A DNA stretch of 64,000 nt from CAWFLT01 sp963816795 (GTDB taxonomy: Bacteria; Acidobacteriota; Vicinamibacteria; Vicinamibacterales; SCN-69-37), in contig CAWFLT010000003.1 of assembly GCA_963816795.1 (NCBI GenBank), positions 248,001-312,000 of the forward strand, written 5' to 3'. The notes under the pieces are model-generated. The model had not been told where the DNA came from, ran no database searches, and saw only the letters and a program-made list of their open reading frames with translations. Both the position numbers and the translations under genes were made by a program. Positions 38,933-49,437 of this stretch are shown here, piece by piece. Position 1 is the first letter of the stretch; the number at the start of each line of letters is the position of its first letter.

Positions 38933-41900
38933 ATGAAACAAGTGTGTGCAGGCGTGCTCGTATGCGCGCTCTCGCTGATCGCCGCGCCCGCGCTGGCGCA
39001 GGTCAGCATCACCGGCGTCATCGCCGGCACGGTGACCGACGGAACCGACAGCGTGCTCCCCGGCGCGACCGTCGTGCTGAAGGACGAAGGCACCGGGGTG
39101 CAACGGCAGACCACGACCAACGAAGGCGGCAGTTTCGCGTTTCGTGACCTGAGCTTCGGCAGCTATGAAGTGACGGTCAATCTCCAGGGCTTTCAGGCCG
39201 CACGGTACAAGAAGGTCGTCGTCGAATCGGGACGCACGACCGACCTTCGCATCCGCATGACGGTCGGCGCCGTCGAAGAGGTCGTGACCGTCGAAGGCTC
39301 GAACCCGGTGCTCGAGATGACCTCGAACGCCATCTCGACCACGCTCAACAACAAGCTCGTCACCGAGCTGCCGCTGGCCGGACGGAACGCCTTCACGTTT
39401 GCCCGTCTCGTGCCCGGCGCCGTCGCGCCGCAAGGGACCGGCAGCACGCACTACAACGGCATGCCGGGCGGCGTCATCAATCCGACCATCGACGGCGTGA
39501 ACAACTCGTCGAACGGGTTCAAGAGCGGCGGCACCAGCTTCTTCGGCACCGTGCCGGCCCGGCTTGGCGCGGTCGAGGAAGTGACCGTCGAAACCGCCGG
39601 ACTCGGCGGCGACTCCGGCGTCACCGGCGGCGTCAACCTCAAGTTCGTGACCCGGCGCGGGACGAATCAGTATCGCGGCAGCGGCTTCGAGCAGTACCGC
39701 ACCGAGAAGCTCAACGCCAACAGCTTCAACAACGAGCGGCGCGGTCTGCCGGAAGACAAGCTCCGCCGGCACGATTTCGGCGGCAACTTCGGCGGACCGC
39801 TGGTGCCGAGCGGCAGCCTGCGCAACAAGCTGTTCTTCTTCGCCAACTACGAGCAGGAGTACATCCCGCAGACGGCGACGCGCAGACGCAGACGATCCTC
39901 ACCACCGAAGCGCAGCAGGGCATCTTCCGCTACGCGACGGCGGCCGGTGAACAGCGCACGGTCAACGTGCTGCAGCTGGCGGCGGCCAACGGCTTCTCGG
40001 GCGGCGTCGATCCCGTCATCGCGAACCTGCTGTCTGAGCAGGCGAACGCGCGCAACTACGGCAGCGATCATCGAGAACACCAGCGCCAACGCGTTGCGCC
40101 TGCAGGGCGTGAGCTGGCTCGAGCCGCAGAAGCAGATCAACTACTACCCGACCGTCCGCGTCGACTACCACATCAAGCCGAACCTGAACCTGATGACGAG
40201 CTACAACCGCTACAGTCAGGACGCGCAGGGACGGCGGATCTGGCCGATGCCCGGGTACCCGGTCCAGCTCGGACACGTTCGATTCCGGCTGGTGGGTGAC
40301 GTCGACCGGCTTCAACTGGACGCCCGGCGGCAACACGCACAACGAGTTCCGCTTCGGCATCCAGCACAGCGGCGACACCAACGAGCGCGGCCGCGAGTAC
40401 GACAACTACTATCTGAACGGCGTCGTCAACGGCCTGCCGGCACGGTTCATGTTGCCGCTCGGTCTCGGGCCGCTCACCAACGACGCGTCGCCGGTCATCG
40501 GCAAGCACTACATCATGACGATCTCGGACACGTTCACCTACGTGCGCGGAAACCGCACACCTACAGCTTCGGCGGCAACTTCCGCGACACGCAGTGGCGG
40601 GATCGTAGCTTCGACGGCACCGGCTCGGGCGGCTATCTGGGACTGCCGCGCTACTCGCTCGGCGTCGCGACCGGCGATCCGGTGGCGAACGTGTTCACGG
40701 CGGCCAACATCCCGGGCATCAACGCCAACGACCTCGGCAATGCGCAGTGCGCTCTACGCGCTGCTGACAGGCCGAATCTCGCAGGTGCAGACCGGCAAGG
40801 TCGTCGATCCGGCGACGCTGCGAGTACTCCGATGATCTCTTCCGCGAGAACTGGACGTCGGCCCGGTTCGGCGGCCTGTTCGTGCAGGACGCCTGGCGAG
40901 TCACGCCGGACTTCACGCTGAACTACGGGCTGCGCTGGGAGTTCAACCAGGCGCCGTTCAACCACACGGCGACGACGCTGTTCCCGGATCAGGCGAACAT
41001 CTACGGGCCGTCGACGGCGCTCTTCCAGCCCGGGCAACTGAACGGGGTGGCCGAATCCGGTGATCGTCCGCGGCAAGTACGCGGGCGGCACCGACTGGGT
41101 CAACCCGGCGCCGCGCGCCGGCTTCGCCTGGACGCCGAACTTCGAGCAACAGCCTGATGAAGACGGTCTTCGGCAGCGGCCGCGAGACCGTCATCCGCGG
41201 CGGCTTCGACGTCACCTACTTCGACGAGGGCACGAACATGTTCGCGTCGACGGCCGGCAACAATCCGGGCCAGTCGCAGGGACTGCTGCTGCAGCCGGGA
41301 CCCGGGCTTCCCAGTGGGCACGCTGAACCTGCAGACGCCGCTCCCGCCGTTCGTCGCCTCGCCGCTCGCGTACCGCGAAGTGATTCCGCAGTCGGAGTTC
41401 ACGTTCGGCTCGACCGGCGTCAACGCGATGATGCCGGACCTCAAGATGGGCGCCGTGAAGGCGTGGAACATCGGCGTGCAGCGGCTGATCGCGAAGAACA
41501 CGGTGATCGAGGTGCGCTACGTCGGCAACAAGGGCAGCAACGTCTGGCACACCTACAACCTGAACGAGGTCAACACCATCGAGAACGGCTTCGCCGAGGA
41601 GTTCAAGCTCGCGCAGCAGAACCTGGCGATCAACGTCGCCAACGGGCTGACCGGGTTTGCCAACAACGGCCTGGCCGGCCAGCGTGCGCTGCCGATCCTG
41701 GACGCGGCCTTCGGCGCGCGCGGCTCGCAGGCGGCGCTCCCGGCGAATCAGGGCTACACCAACGCCGGGTTCATCACCAACCTGCAGCAAGGCGAAGCCG
41801 GGCCGGATGGCGGCGTCGATCGCCGGGAACCAGACGTACTTCTGCCGCATGGTCGGCAGCACGTTCACGCCCTGCTTGACCGGCGGCCGCAATTACAACG

Positions 41901-42774
41901 CGCCCGGACCGTACCCGATCAACTTCTTCCAGGTGAATCCGTACGCGATCGGCGGCAATCTCAACACCGTGCATGACGACTCGAAGACGAAGTATCACGC
42001 CATGCAGCTGCAGTTGCGCCGTCGGTACACGAACGGGCTCACCGGCAACGTGAACTACACGCTCGGCAAGAACTGGTCGGACATCTGGGCCGACAACGCG
42101 ACCCAGTCACACACCTACCGGACGCTGCGGGACAAGTCGCAGGACTGGGGACCCGCCCCGTTCGATGTGCGACACGTGCTGCAGGCCTACTCGACCTACG
42201 ATCTGCCGTTCGGTCGCAACCGCCACTGGAACATCGAGAATGGCGCCATGAACGCCATCCTCGGCGGATGGACGCTCGGCGGCGTCTTCACCGCGCAGTC
42301 AGGCACGCCGTTCAAGCTCTCGAGCGGCCGGCAGACGTTCAACAACGTCGACGTCGGGCGTCGTCCTCGCCAACGGTCATACCCTTGAAGAGATCCAGGG
42401 CATGATCACGATGACGGACATCCCGAATTCGTTTTCGCGTCTGTGGGTCGACCCGCGCCTGGTTGGTCCAGACGGCCGCGCGAACCCCGAGTACCTGACG
42501 GTACCGACGACGCCGGGCGAGCAGGGCCAACTGCTCTTCCTGCGCGGCAAGAACACGTGGAACCTCGACATGTCCCTGCTCAAGACCGCGACGATCCACG
42601 GGAACAAGCAGATCACGTTCCACTTCACGATGACGAACGTGTTCAACGCGCAGGTGTGGAGCACGGTCGGGTTCCTCGGCGACTCGAACATCACCAGCCA
42701 GACGTTCGGCCAGACCGCGAACCCGATCAACACGGCCGCGACAGGTCTATTCGCGCGTGGAGTTCAAGTTCTAG
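38933..42774 (+). CDS. Oar-like TonB-dependent receptor, many frameshifts
   Basis: About 1280 residues after repair. ATG 38933 begins a leader (VLVCALSLIAAPALAQ), the carboxypeptidase-regulatory-like domain (VIAGTVTDGTDSVLPGATVV), and a plug with SVTGGVNLKFVTRRGTNQ-type end. Barrel segments follow in changing frames: FFFANYEQEYIPQ, NYYPTVRVDYHIKPNLNLMT, GLFVQDAWRVTPDFTLNYGL, VEVRYVGNKGSNVWHTYNL, HAMQLQLRRRYTNGLTGNVN and finally SRVEFKF with TAG at 42772-42774. At least eight single-base changes are needed. The TonB fold is clear. The 174-base upstream region holds no recognisable regulator site. Confidence 0.8.
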
Positions 42775-42778
42775 GAGA

Positions 42779-42945
42779 CGACACGGGAAGAGCGGAGACC
42801 ACGGAGAAGGAGCTAGAGAGCACGGAGAAAAGCAAGGCACAGGCCGCTGGAGCAGTGCCCGAGGCGCGGAGTGGGCCGCCTCACGCCGCGGCGCCGCGGC
42901 GGCCGAGGCCTGGCGGGGGTGGGGCCCCGCGCCTGTAATGTTAGA
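42779..42945. repeat. Family A fragment followed by an inverted family B unit
   Basis: From 42779 a run with ACACGGGAAGAG, CCACGGAGAAGG and GCACGGAGAA units (about 22-base period) is a family A remnant. From about 42855 a GCGCGGAG... GGGGTGGGGCCCCGCGCC unit ends TGTAATGTTAG, which is a family B unit in the reverse orientation. Together they fill the gap between convergent genes and touch the sialidase-like stop. Confidence 0.75.
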
Positions 42946-43960
42946 AGACAATCACCGCGTGCTTGATCTTCTGTCGCTTCCACGTGTACGTGATGTGCAC
43001 GCGGCCGTCGCTGGTTTGGATCATGGCGGGGTAGGAGAACTCGGCGCCGGCTTCATCTTCCAGCACGAGCAAAGGCGTCCAGTCCTTGCCGTTCGTCGAA
43101 AGCGCGACGTTGAGCGGGCTGCGTCCCTTCTCGGTGTGGTTGTAGACCAGCAACTGCCGGCCGTCGCGTAACGTGACGGCGTCGGTGCCAGCGCTCGGAT
43201 TCGGCAGCGAGAGCAGGCCAATCTCGCCCCACGTCTTTCCCCCATCGGACGACCAGATCTCGAAGATCTTGCCGTTGCGCGTCCGGCCGACCGCCTGGAG
43301 TCGCCCGTCTTTATAGGTCAGCAAACTTGGCTGAATGGCTGACAGCTGTTTGCCGTCGTTGAGCGGCGGGGTCGCCGTCCAGGTCTTGCCGTTGTCAGTC
43401 GAGCGCTCGAAGTGGATCCGCCAGCCGGCGTGTTCGGTGCTCGATCCGGAGAGCAGATCGCCGTTCGCCAGTTGAATTGGTTTGTTCTTGATCGGTCCGA
43501 GGATGCCGTCGGGCAACCGCGTCGGCGGCGCCCAGGTGCGGCCGCCATCCGAGGACGACGTCATCATTCCCCACCACGTGCTCGGGCTGGGACCGACCTT
43601 GTAGAAGAGAAGCAGCGGGCCCTGCTCCGGCTGGAACAGCACCGGATTCCAGGTCGGGTGGCGAAGCGTCGGCGACTGCACGCCGTTGGCCACTTCCACT
43701 GGCGTCGTCCACTTCCCCGCTTCGTGCCTCGCGACCCAGATGCCGACATCGGGATTGCGTTCGGCCGTGCCGCCAAACCAGGCCGCGACGAGTCCGCCGC
43801 CGCGCGGCTCGACGATGGTCGACGCGTGCACTGAGGGATACGGCGCCGTATCGAAGATGAACTCTGACAGCGACGGGCCGCGCTGGCGGGCCGCAGTCGG
43901 CCCGGCCAAGGCGCCGCCAATCACCGCCGTGACCGTGAGGAGGCGTAAGGGATTAGGCAC
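42941..43960 (-). CDS. Sialidase-like (BNR/Asp-box) exported protein
   Basis: A 339-residue single-frame protein, GTG at 43960, with leader LLTVTAVIGGALAGPTA. Asp-box repeats SSDGGRTWA, STDNGKTWT and SSDGGKTWG are visible, and HASTIVEPRGGGLVAAWFGG resembles the active-site start of sialidase-type six-bladed propellers. It is a member of the exo-alpha-sialidase family often encoded near polysaccharide-use genes. True sialidase activity is not assured; glucuronan or other glycan lyase-associated roles are possible. Confidence 0.82.
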   Translation of the reverse strand: MPNPLRLLTVTAVIGGALAGPTAARQRGPSLSEFIFDTAPYPSVHASTIVEPRGGGLVAAWFGGTAERNPDVGIWVARHEAGKWTTPVEVANGVQSPTLRHPTWNPVLFQPEQGPLLLFYKVGPSPSTWWGMMTSSSDGGRTWAPPTRLPDGILGPIKNKPIQLANGDLLSGSSTEHAGWRIHFERSTDNGKTWTATPPLNDGKQLSAIQPSLLTYKDGRLQAVGRTRNGKIFEIWSSDGGKTWGEIGLLSLPNPSAGTDAVTLRDGRQLLVYNHTEKGRSPLNVALSTNGKDWTPLLVLEDEAGAEFSYPAMIQTSDGRVHITYTWKRQKIKHAVIVF

Positions 43961-44045
43961 GGCGCAGATCTATCAGGTGCGCCGGCTACGTGCCAGCAGA
44001 TTCCGCCGTAGCGGCCGCGGCCGCGCGCTACTATCTCCGCCACCG

Positions 44046-45134
44046 ATGCCGAGAGGCTGGCTCGCCCTGACTTGCGCGTTCGCCGCCGTCGCGTCTGTCG
44101 TATCCGCCCAGACCCAGCCGCCAGCGGCCCCACCGGGCCCGGCGTGGGAGTTGAGCGGTTACGGCGGGGTCGTCTCCACCGCGCGAACGTCCGGGGTGGC
44201 GGTTCCACCGCCTGCCGGCGCGCCGATCCTCACATCGAGTCCGGTCTTCCCGAGCCGCGAAGTGTCATCGTGGCTCGTCGGGGACGGCGCCGTGCTCCTG
44301 AATGACGTCCTCGAGGCGTTCTCGCTGACGCCCAGGCTGACGCCGCTCGATCGCGCCCTCGACGCGATGGGCGGCGATCGCACGACAAATGCGGCCTTCG
44401 GCATCCGTCTCGTCCGCCGCATCAAGCCGCGGCTCGCCGCCGAAGTCAGCTTCGATGTGCTTCCCGGCACAACCCCGACGTCAGACGGCTTCGTGGAAGC
44501 GGTTGAAATGAGCCGCTCCACGTTCGAGTCCTCGTTCGCCGGACTTCTGACGACCGGCCCGTTCAGTGCGGTGAGCGTGACCGCTGTCAGAGACACGGCT
44601 GATGGATCATCGACGGCATTCGCCCTGACCGGTGCGCTCCAGTTTCAGTTCGGGACGGCGCGATCGTTCGCCCCGTACCTGGCAGCCGGCGGCGGGGTGA
44701 TTACGGGAATGGGCACGGCGACTGTCTCGACGGTGACCGGGCAGTACCGCTTCACGTTGCCGAGTGGCGCGGGCATCATGGAAACGGACGTCGCGGCGCT
44801 GCACGTCGGTGACCGTACGGTGCCGGTCGTGATGCTGGGCGCCGGCGTGCGCTGGGCGCTCAGCGATCGCTGGGGACTGCAGATCGACGGGCGCGTCCTC
44901 ATCGGGCCGTCGACGACACGCGTGACGCTCGACGCGACGCCCGCCGTCCAACCCGGATCGCCGGCTGACTTCATCGAGTCGTTCACGTACCCGAGTGTGC
45001 AGTTCAGCAACGCCGCGTCGACCGGCCGTCGATCGTCGCTCAGCGGGCCGGCGCTTCAGGGCGCGAATTTCTTCAATGGCGACGGCATCGAGACCCGCGT
45101 GCTCGTCACGGCCGGCCTGGCTGTCCGCTTCTGA
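44046..45134 (+). CDS. Outer-membrane beta-barrel-type protein
   Basis: A 362-residue protein starting at ATG 44046 with leader LALTCAFAAVASVVSAQ. The C-terminus ends with LVTAGLAVRF, the aromatic terminus typical of outer-membrane barrels, and alternating hydrophobic strands such as LTGALQFQFGTARSFAPYLA and VVMLGAGVRWALSDRWGLQI are visible. The order is compatible with an 8-12 stranded barrel. Its last 79 bases overlap the end of the minus-strand sortilin-like gene. Confidence 0.7.
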   Translation: MPRGWLALTCAFAAVASVVSAQTQPPAAPPGPAWELSGYGGVVSTARTSGVAVPPPAGAPILTSSPVFPSREVSSWLVGDGAVLLNDVLEAFSLTPRLTPLDRALDAMGGDRTTNAAFGIRLVRRIKPRLAAEVSFDVLPGTTPTSDGFVEAVEMSRSTFESSFAGLLTTGPFSAVSVTAVRDTADGSSTAFALTGALQFQFGTARSFAPYLAAGGGVITGMGTATVSTVTGQYRFTLPSGAGIMETDVAALHVGDRTVPVVMLGAGVRWALSDRWGLQIDGRVLIGPSTTRVTLDATPAVQPGSPADFIESFTYPSVQFSNAASTGRRSSLSGPALQGANFFNGDGIETRVLVTAGLAVRF

Positions 45135-47956
45135 GCCGTTCGCGGACTGTCGATTCCTGGCAGGGTGAGCGAGAAGATGCCGAGCCCGTGCGTCGCCGCC
45201 ACCAGCAGCCGGCGCTCGGGCACGATGTCCAGATCGACCATCAGCACTTCCGGAAACCCGACGCCAGCCAGCGTCCACGACGCCGTGCCCTGGCGCAACA
45301 CCAACGGACCGAAATCAGTGCCGGCGTAGAGATCGCCGCGCACGTCGTCGAAGGCGATCGTGTTGATGGGCAGATCGCCCAGGTCGAAGTCGAGAGACGA
45401 GAAGCTGGCACGTTGCGCCTGCGGATCGAACACCGCGCGGAAGATGTGGCCAGGCGTCCCCGGCGTCAAAGCATTGAACCCCGAATACGAAATGATCGCC
45501 AGGTTCGGATTCGTCCGATCGACGACGATGCGGGTCACGAAGCGATTGGGCAGGTCGGCCGAGTCGATCCGGACGAACTGGACGTCGGCGCCTGGCGCGC
45601 TCGCGTTCTTCGAAACGAACAGCCGGCCGAAGCTCGTGGCCGCCCAGAGCGTGCCGGCGTCGGCCGGCGTGCGCTCGGCGGCGACGATGAGTCCCCCGAC
45701 CCGACTCGTGCCGTAGAAATCGCTCGTCAAATCACCCGGCTTGCGGCTCGTCGACGCGGGTGTCGACCCCGACAGGAAGGGATACACCACGCCGAGCGGC
45801 ACCCAGTCTCCGCACACCGCGCTCGCCGTCCCGCCCGGGAACAGGCAATTGGCTTCCAGAAACGGCTGAGGCCCGCCGTTGTTCTGCGTTCGCCAAACGT
45901 GCTGGAACGCGGTGAACTGCGTGTCGGGACGGACGGCGTCGAACGTGATGAACTGACGTCCGGTCGAGGCCGTGATCGTGTCGCGCTCATTGCTGGTCAC
46001 GATCGGGTCGTCGGTGCGCACCCATCTCGTCGCCTCGCCGTTGCGAAAGTTCGTGAAAAAGCGATTGCTCTGGAAACTGGCGAAGAGCACATCGCTTCGC
46101 GCCGGGTGGAAGCCGGAAGCCGACGTCCCGTCGCCAAACGGAAACAATGTCTTCCAGACTTGGGGATCGCCAGTGCCGTCCCGCCAGATCGTGCTGTTGT
46201 CTTGCAGACCACCGATCATCCGCCCGAGGGGATCTCGCGGATCCAGCGCGATGTTGTAGAACTGCATCGTCTGTAATCCTTTGTTGAGGAAATAGAGGCG
46301 CGTCGGCACGTCGCCGAGCATCGTCTGGCAATGGGCGGCGTTTCCGACCAGTTGGTTGCACCGGTCGGCAATATTCGCGAACGTGCCGTCGTTGCGCACG
46401 ACGCCGCCGTCCGATCCGACGAACACGATCCGTCGATCGCGCGGGTGGAACACAATCGACCGGACGTCGACGTGCGAACGCCGCCGCGGCGAGCTCGCGT
46501 CCGATCCAAAGGCGCGGAATGTCGCGCCGGCGTCCGTCGACCGGATCGTCGGCTCGCCGAACGTCGGCGTCGCCACACCGCCCGCGTACACCGTGTCCGG
46601 CTGATCCTCCGGCGTGGCGACGACGAGGTCGTAGAAGCACTGGCTGGAGCAAAGCCGCCGGCTCGTGAATCCCGGTTGCGCTGCGTCGTTCGATGTCAGG
46701 CGCAGCCAGGCGGGCGTGTTCACGAGGCCGTTCGCCGGCCCGGTCACGAGGCTCGACGCCGGCACATCGGCATTGTCCAGCCGATACAGCGCCTGATCGT
46801 CGAGGCCCTCCGTCCCGTTGTAGACGTACATCCGGGTCTGGCCGGACTTGACCGTCACATCGAACATGGCGAGATCGCGGAACCGTCGAGCTCCGACGAC
46901 AGCAAAGACGGGCTTGAAGGTCGCGTCTCCTCCCTCGATTGAGGGAGCGGAACGATGAATCGCGTTGTTGAACGCGGTGGCGTAGATCGTCGTCGGCGTC
47001 CGTGGATCGAGCTTGATGTGGCGAACACCGGACATCGTGTCGCCGGCGCCAACCGGCAGATTCGGGTTGGCGGGAATCACCGCATCGAGCGGTGGCAGCC
47101 AAAGCAACGTCCAGCTCAGCCCGCCGTTCTCGGTCTTGTACAAGCCGACGCGCGGCTGAGGAAACCCGGTGGTGATCGACTGGCCGCCGCGCACGCCGGT
47201 CATGCCCAGCATCGCTGTGCTGGTGCCGATGTAGATGGTCTGCGGACTGCGCGGATCGATCGCGATCGCGCCGATACCGCGCGTGAACGTGAAGTCGGTT
47301 GGCGCCGGGCCCACGGCCGGATCCACGATCATCGTCGGCACGCGCGTCCAGCGGTCGCCGCCATCGACCGACCGATAGAGCCCGGTGCCGGCGCCTGAAT
47401 TGTTCGGGGTATTGGTCTCGCCGGTGCCGACCAGAATCGTGTTGCCGCTGCGATCGCTCGGATCGATCGCCAGGCTTCCGATGTTGTTGGTGCCGAGCCC
47501 ATGCGAGACCCAGCGCCAGCCCGGATCTTCGGGATGCATGGCCCGATCCGTGCGCCAGACGCCGCCACCAGCCGTGCCGACCCAAAGCCGGCACGCTCCG
47601 TCCAGTCGGCAGGTTGGAGAAATTGCGAGCGCGGAGACGCGACCCGAGACGCTCTCAGCGCCCGTGGTCAGCGTGGTCAATGGTCCCAGGCTCGTCCAGA
47701 TCGACGACGCCGGCGCGCCAGTTCGAAGCGCGGCCCCCTGATACGCCCAGTATTTCTCCGACGACGCCTGGCGGACCAGCGGACTACCAGGCTCACCCGG
47801 AAACGCCTGCTCGTAGGCGAGCAGATCGTAGTAGCCGAGCGGCGAGAATCTGTCGGGCTTCGACGCGTCAGGACGAGTCTGGTCGTCGCGCTGGCTCGAC
47901 AACAGCGTACCGGCGGCGAGCAACACCACCACCAGGAGCGGGCGCACGGCGGTCAT
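45056..47956 (-). CDS. Sortilin-like / exo-sialidase-type multi-bladed secreted protein
   Basis: 966 residues in one frame from ATG 47956. The leader is VVVLLAAGTLLSSQ. Asp-box blades recur: YRSVDGGDRWTRVP, YKTENGGLSWTLLW, RSTDAGATFRAFG, and the VPS10/sortilin-like core around IGSLAIDPSDRSGNTILVG. Such proteins often act on glycans or bind peptides. The natural end is probably ATHGLGIFSLTLPG; about 30 more residues overlap the antisense outer-membrane gene and look unlike a propeller, so the C-terminus may be extended artificially. Confidence 0.75.
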   Translation of the reverse strand: MTAVRPLLVVVLLAAGTLLSSQRDDQTRPDASKPDRFSPLGYYDLLAYEQAFPGEPGSPLVRQASSEKYWAYQGAALRTGAPASSIWTSLGPLTTLTTGAESVSGRVSALAISPTCRLDGACRLWVGTAGGGVWRTDRAMHPEDPGWRWVSHGLGTNNIGSLAIDPSDRSGNTILVGTGETNTPNNSGAGTGLYRSVDGGDRWTRVPTMIVDPAVGPAPTDFTFTRGIGAIAIDPRSPQTIYIGTSTAMLGMTGVRGGQSITTGFPQPRVGLYKTENGGLSWTLLWLPPLDAVIPANPNLPVGAGDTMSGVRHIKLDPRTPTTIYATAFNNAIHRSAPSIEGGDATFKPVFAVVGARRFRDLAMFDVTVKSGQTRMYVYNGTEGLDDQALYRLDNADVPASSLVTGPANGLVNTPAWLRLTSNDAAQPGFTSRRLCSSQCFYDLVVATPEDQPDTVYAGGVATPTFGEPTIRSTDAGATFRAFGSDASSPRRRSHVDVRSIVFHPRDRRIVFVGSDGGVVRNDGTFANIADRCNQLVGNAAHCQTMLGDVPTRLYFLNKGLQTMQFYNIALDPRDPLGRMIGGLQDNSTIWRDGTGDPQVWKTLFPFGDGTSASGFHPARSDVLFASFQSNRFFTNFRNGEATRWVRTDDPIVTSNERDTITASTGRQFITFDAVRPDTQFTAFQHVWRTQNNGGPQPFLEANCLFPGGTASAVCGDWVPLGVVYPFLSGSTPASTSRKPGDLTSDFYGTSRVGGLIVAAERTPADAGTLWAATSFGRLFVSKNASAPGADVQFVRIDSADLPNRFVTRIVVDRTNPNLAIISYSGFNALTPGTPGHIFRAVFDPQAQRASFSSLDFDLGDLPINTIAFDDVRGDLYAGTDFGPLVLRQGTASWTLAGVGFPEVLMVDLDIVPERRLLVAATHGLGIFSLTLPGIDSPRTAQKRTARPAVTSTRVSMPSPLKKFAP

Positions 47957-47996
47957 TGGCGGGTGCCCCTATCTTACGACTACACTCTGGAATCAA

Positions 47997-49172
47997 ATGC
48001 GCACAGGTCCAGTCGGGGTCGTTGGATTCATCCTGGCGGCGGCGCCGCTGCCGTTCGGGCTCACCGGCACGGGGTTGGGCACGGCAGAGCCCGCAGCCGC
48101 ACAGGCCGCCGGGCGACTCGTTTTCATCGGGACGTACACGGGTCCGGCGAGCCAGGGCATCTACGCATTTCGATTCGACGAACGGACTGGGGCGCTCACG
48201 CCACTGGGCCTGGCCGCGGCAACGCCGAATCCGAGCTTCCTGGCGATCAGTCCGGACCGGCGAGTCCTGTTTGCCGTCAACGAAACCTCGTCTTATGGTG
48301 GCGAACAGTCGGGCAGCGTCCGTTCGTTCGCGATTGACCACGCCACCGGCAAGTTGACGGAACTGAGTGTCCAGTCGACGCTCGGCGCCGACCCGTGCCA
48401 CCTCGCGATCGATCGGACCGGGCGGTTCCTCGTCGTCGCCAACTACACCGGCGGGAACTTCGCGATGTTGCCGGTCGATGCCGAGGGCAAACTGGGTCCG
48501 GCGAGCGTGGTGATCGGCAACGAGGGCGCAGGCCCCAACAAGGCACGGCAGGATCGGCCGCATGCGCACGCCGTCGTGTTCGATCCGACGCAACGGTTCG
48601 TGCTCGGAGCCGACCTCGGGATCGATCGCGTGCTCGTCTACCGCTTCGACGCCATGGCAGGGACGCTGGCTGCGCATTCGGCGCCGGCGGCCGCGACGGC
48701 ACCCGGGGCGGGCCCGCGACATCTCGCTTTCCATCCCGACGGGCGGCGGCTCTTCTCGCTCAACGAACTGGACTCGACGGTCACCACGTTCACCTGGGAT
48801 GACACCGGGCGGCTGGCGGCCGGCGCGAGCGTTTCGACGCTCCCGGCCGGCGGGAGTCCGGGGAACTCGACCGCTGAAATCGCCGTGCATCCCAACGGGC
48901 GCGTCCTCTACGCCTCCAACCGCGGCCACGACAGCATCGCCGTCCTGGCGATCGGCACCGGCGGTGCGCTTTCGGTGGTCGAACACGAATCGACGCGCGG
49001 TCAGACGCCGCGCAATTTCACACTGGACCTGACCGGACGATGGCTCCTCGCCGCCAACCAGCGCTCGAACACGCTCGCCGTGTTTCAGGTGGACGCCAAA
49101 ACCGGCGCGCTCGCGCCGCACGGACCGCTCGCCGACGTCGGTGCGCCCGTGTGTGTGCTGTTCGTTCCCTAG
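47997..49172 (+). CDS. Lactonase-family seven-bladed propeller (6-phosphogluconolactonase-like)
   Basis: 391 residues. It begins with a leader (VVGFILAAAPLPFGLTG), and the blade marks include FLAISPDRRVLFAVNE, DPCHLAIDRTGRFLVVANYT, DRPHAHAVVFDPTQRF, GPRHLAFHPDGRRLFSLNE and TPRNFTLDLTGRWLLAANQ, the hallmark of the lactonase family. A signal peptide implies it hydrolyses lactones in the periplasm, which would fit oxidised sugars from the PQQ and GMC enzymes; this is inference. It is divergent from the sortilin-like gene by 40 bases. Confidence 0.85.
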   Translation: MRTGPVGVVGFILAAAPLPFGLTGTGLGTAEPAAAQAAGRLVFIGTYTGPASQGIYAFRFDERTGALTPLGLAAATPNPSFLAISPDRRVLFAVNETSSYGGEQSGSVRSFAIDHATGKLTELSVQSTLGADPCHLAIDRTGRFLVVANYTGGNFAMLPVDAEGKLGPASVVIGNEGAGPNKARQDRPHAHAVVFDPTQRFVLGADLGIDRVLVYRFDAMAGTLAAHSAPAAATAPGAGPRHLAFHPDGRRLFSLNELDSTVTTFTWDDTGRLAAGASVSTLPAGGSPGNSTAEIAVHPNGRVLYASNRGHDSIAVLAIGTGGALSVVEHESTRGQTPRNFTLDLTGRWLLAANQRSNTLAVFQVDAKTGALAPHGPLADVGAPVCVLFVP

Positions 49173-49180
49173 AGCGGTGG

Positions 49181-49403
49181 CAATCGGCGTCTCGATTGCA
49201 GATTATCTATGTCTCTGCCATTTACCGATCTCTTTGCCATTGCCGATTGTCGATGCCTTGCCATTGCCGATGCTCTGCCATTGCCGATTGCCGATGTCTC
49301 TGCCATTGCCGATTACCGATGCTCTGCCATTGCAGATTGCCGATGCTCGGCCATTGCAGATTACCGATGTCTCTGCCATTGCAGATTGCCCATTGTAAAT
49401 TAT
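49181..49403. repeat. About 26-bp tandem array before the SPFH gene
   Basis: About seven imperfect copies of a unit built from GATTGCCGATG, CTCTGCCATTGC and GATTACCGATG pieces, in one orientation, with a short inverted relative GGCAATCGGC at the very start. It ends 35 bases before the SPFH start, leaving room for the ribosome site CAGGAG at 49427-49432. No protein use of the array is credible. Confidence 0.82.
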
Positions 49404-49437
49404 CAATGAACTCGTCACCCCGATCACAGGAGTAATC

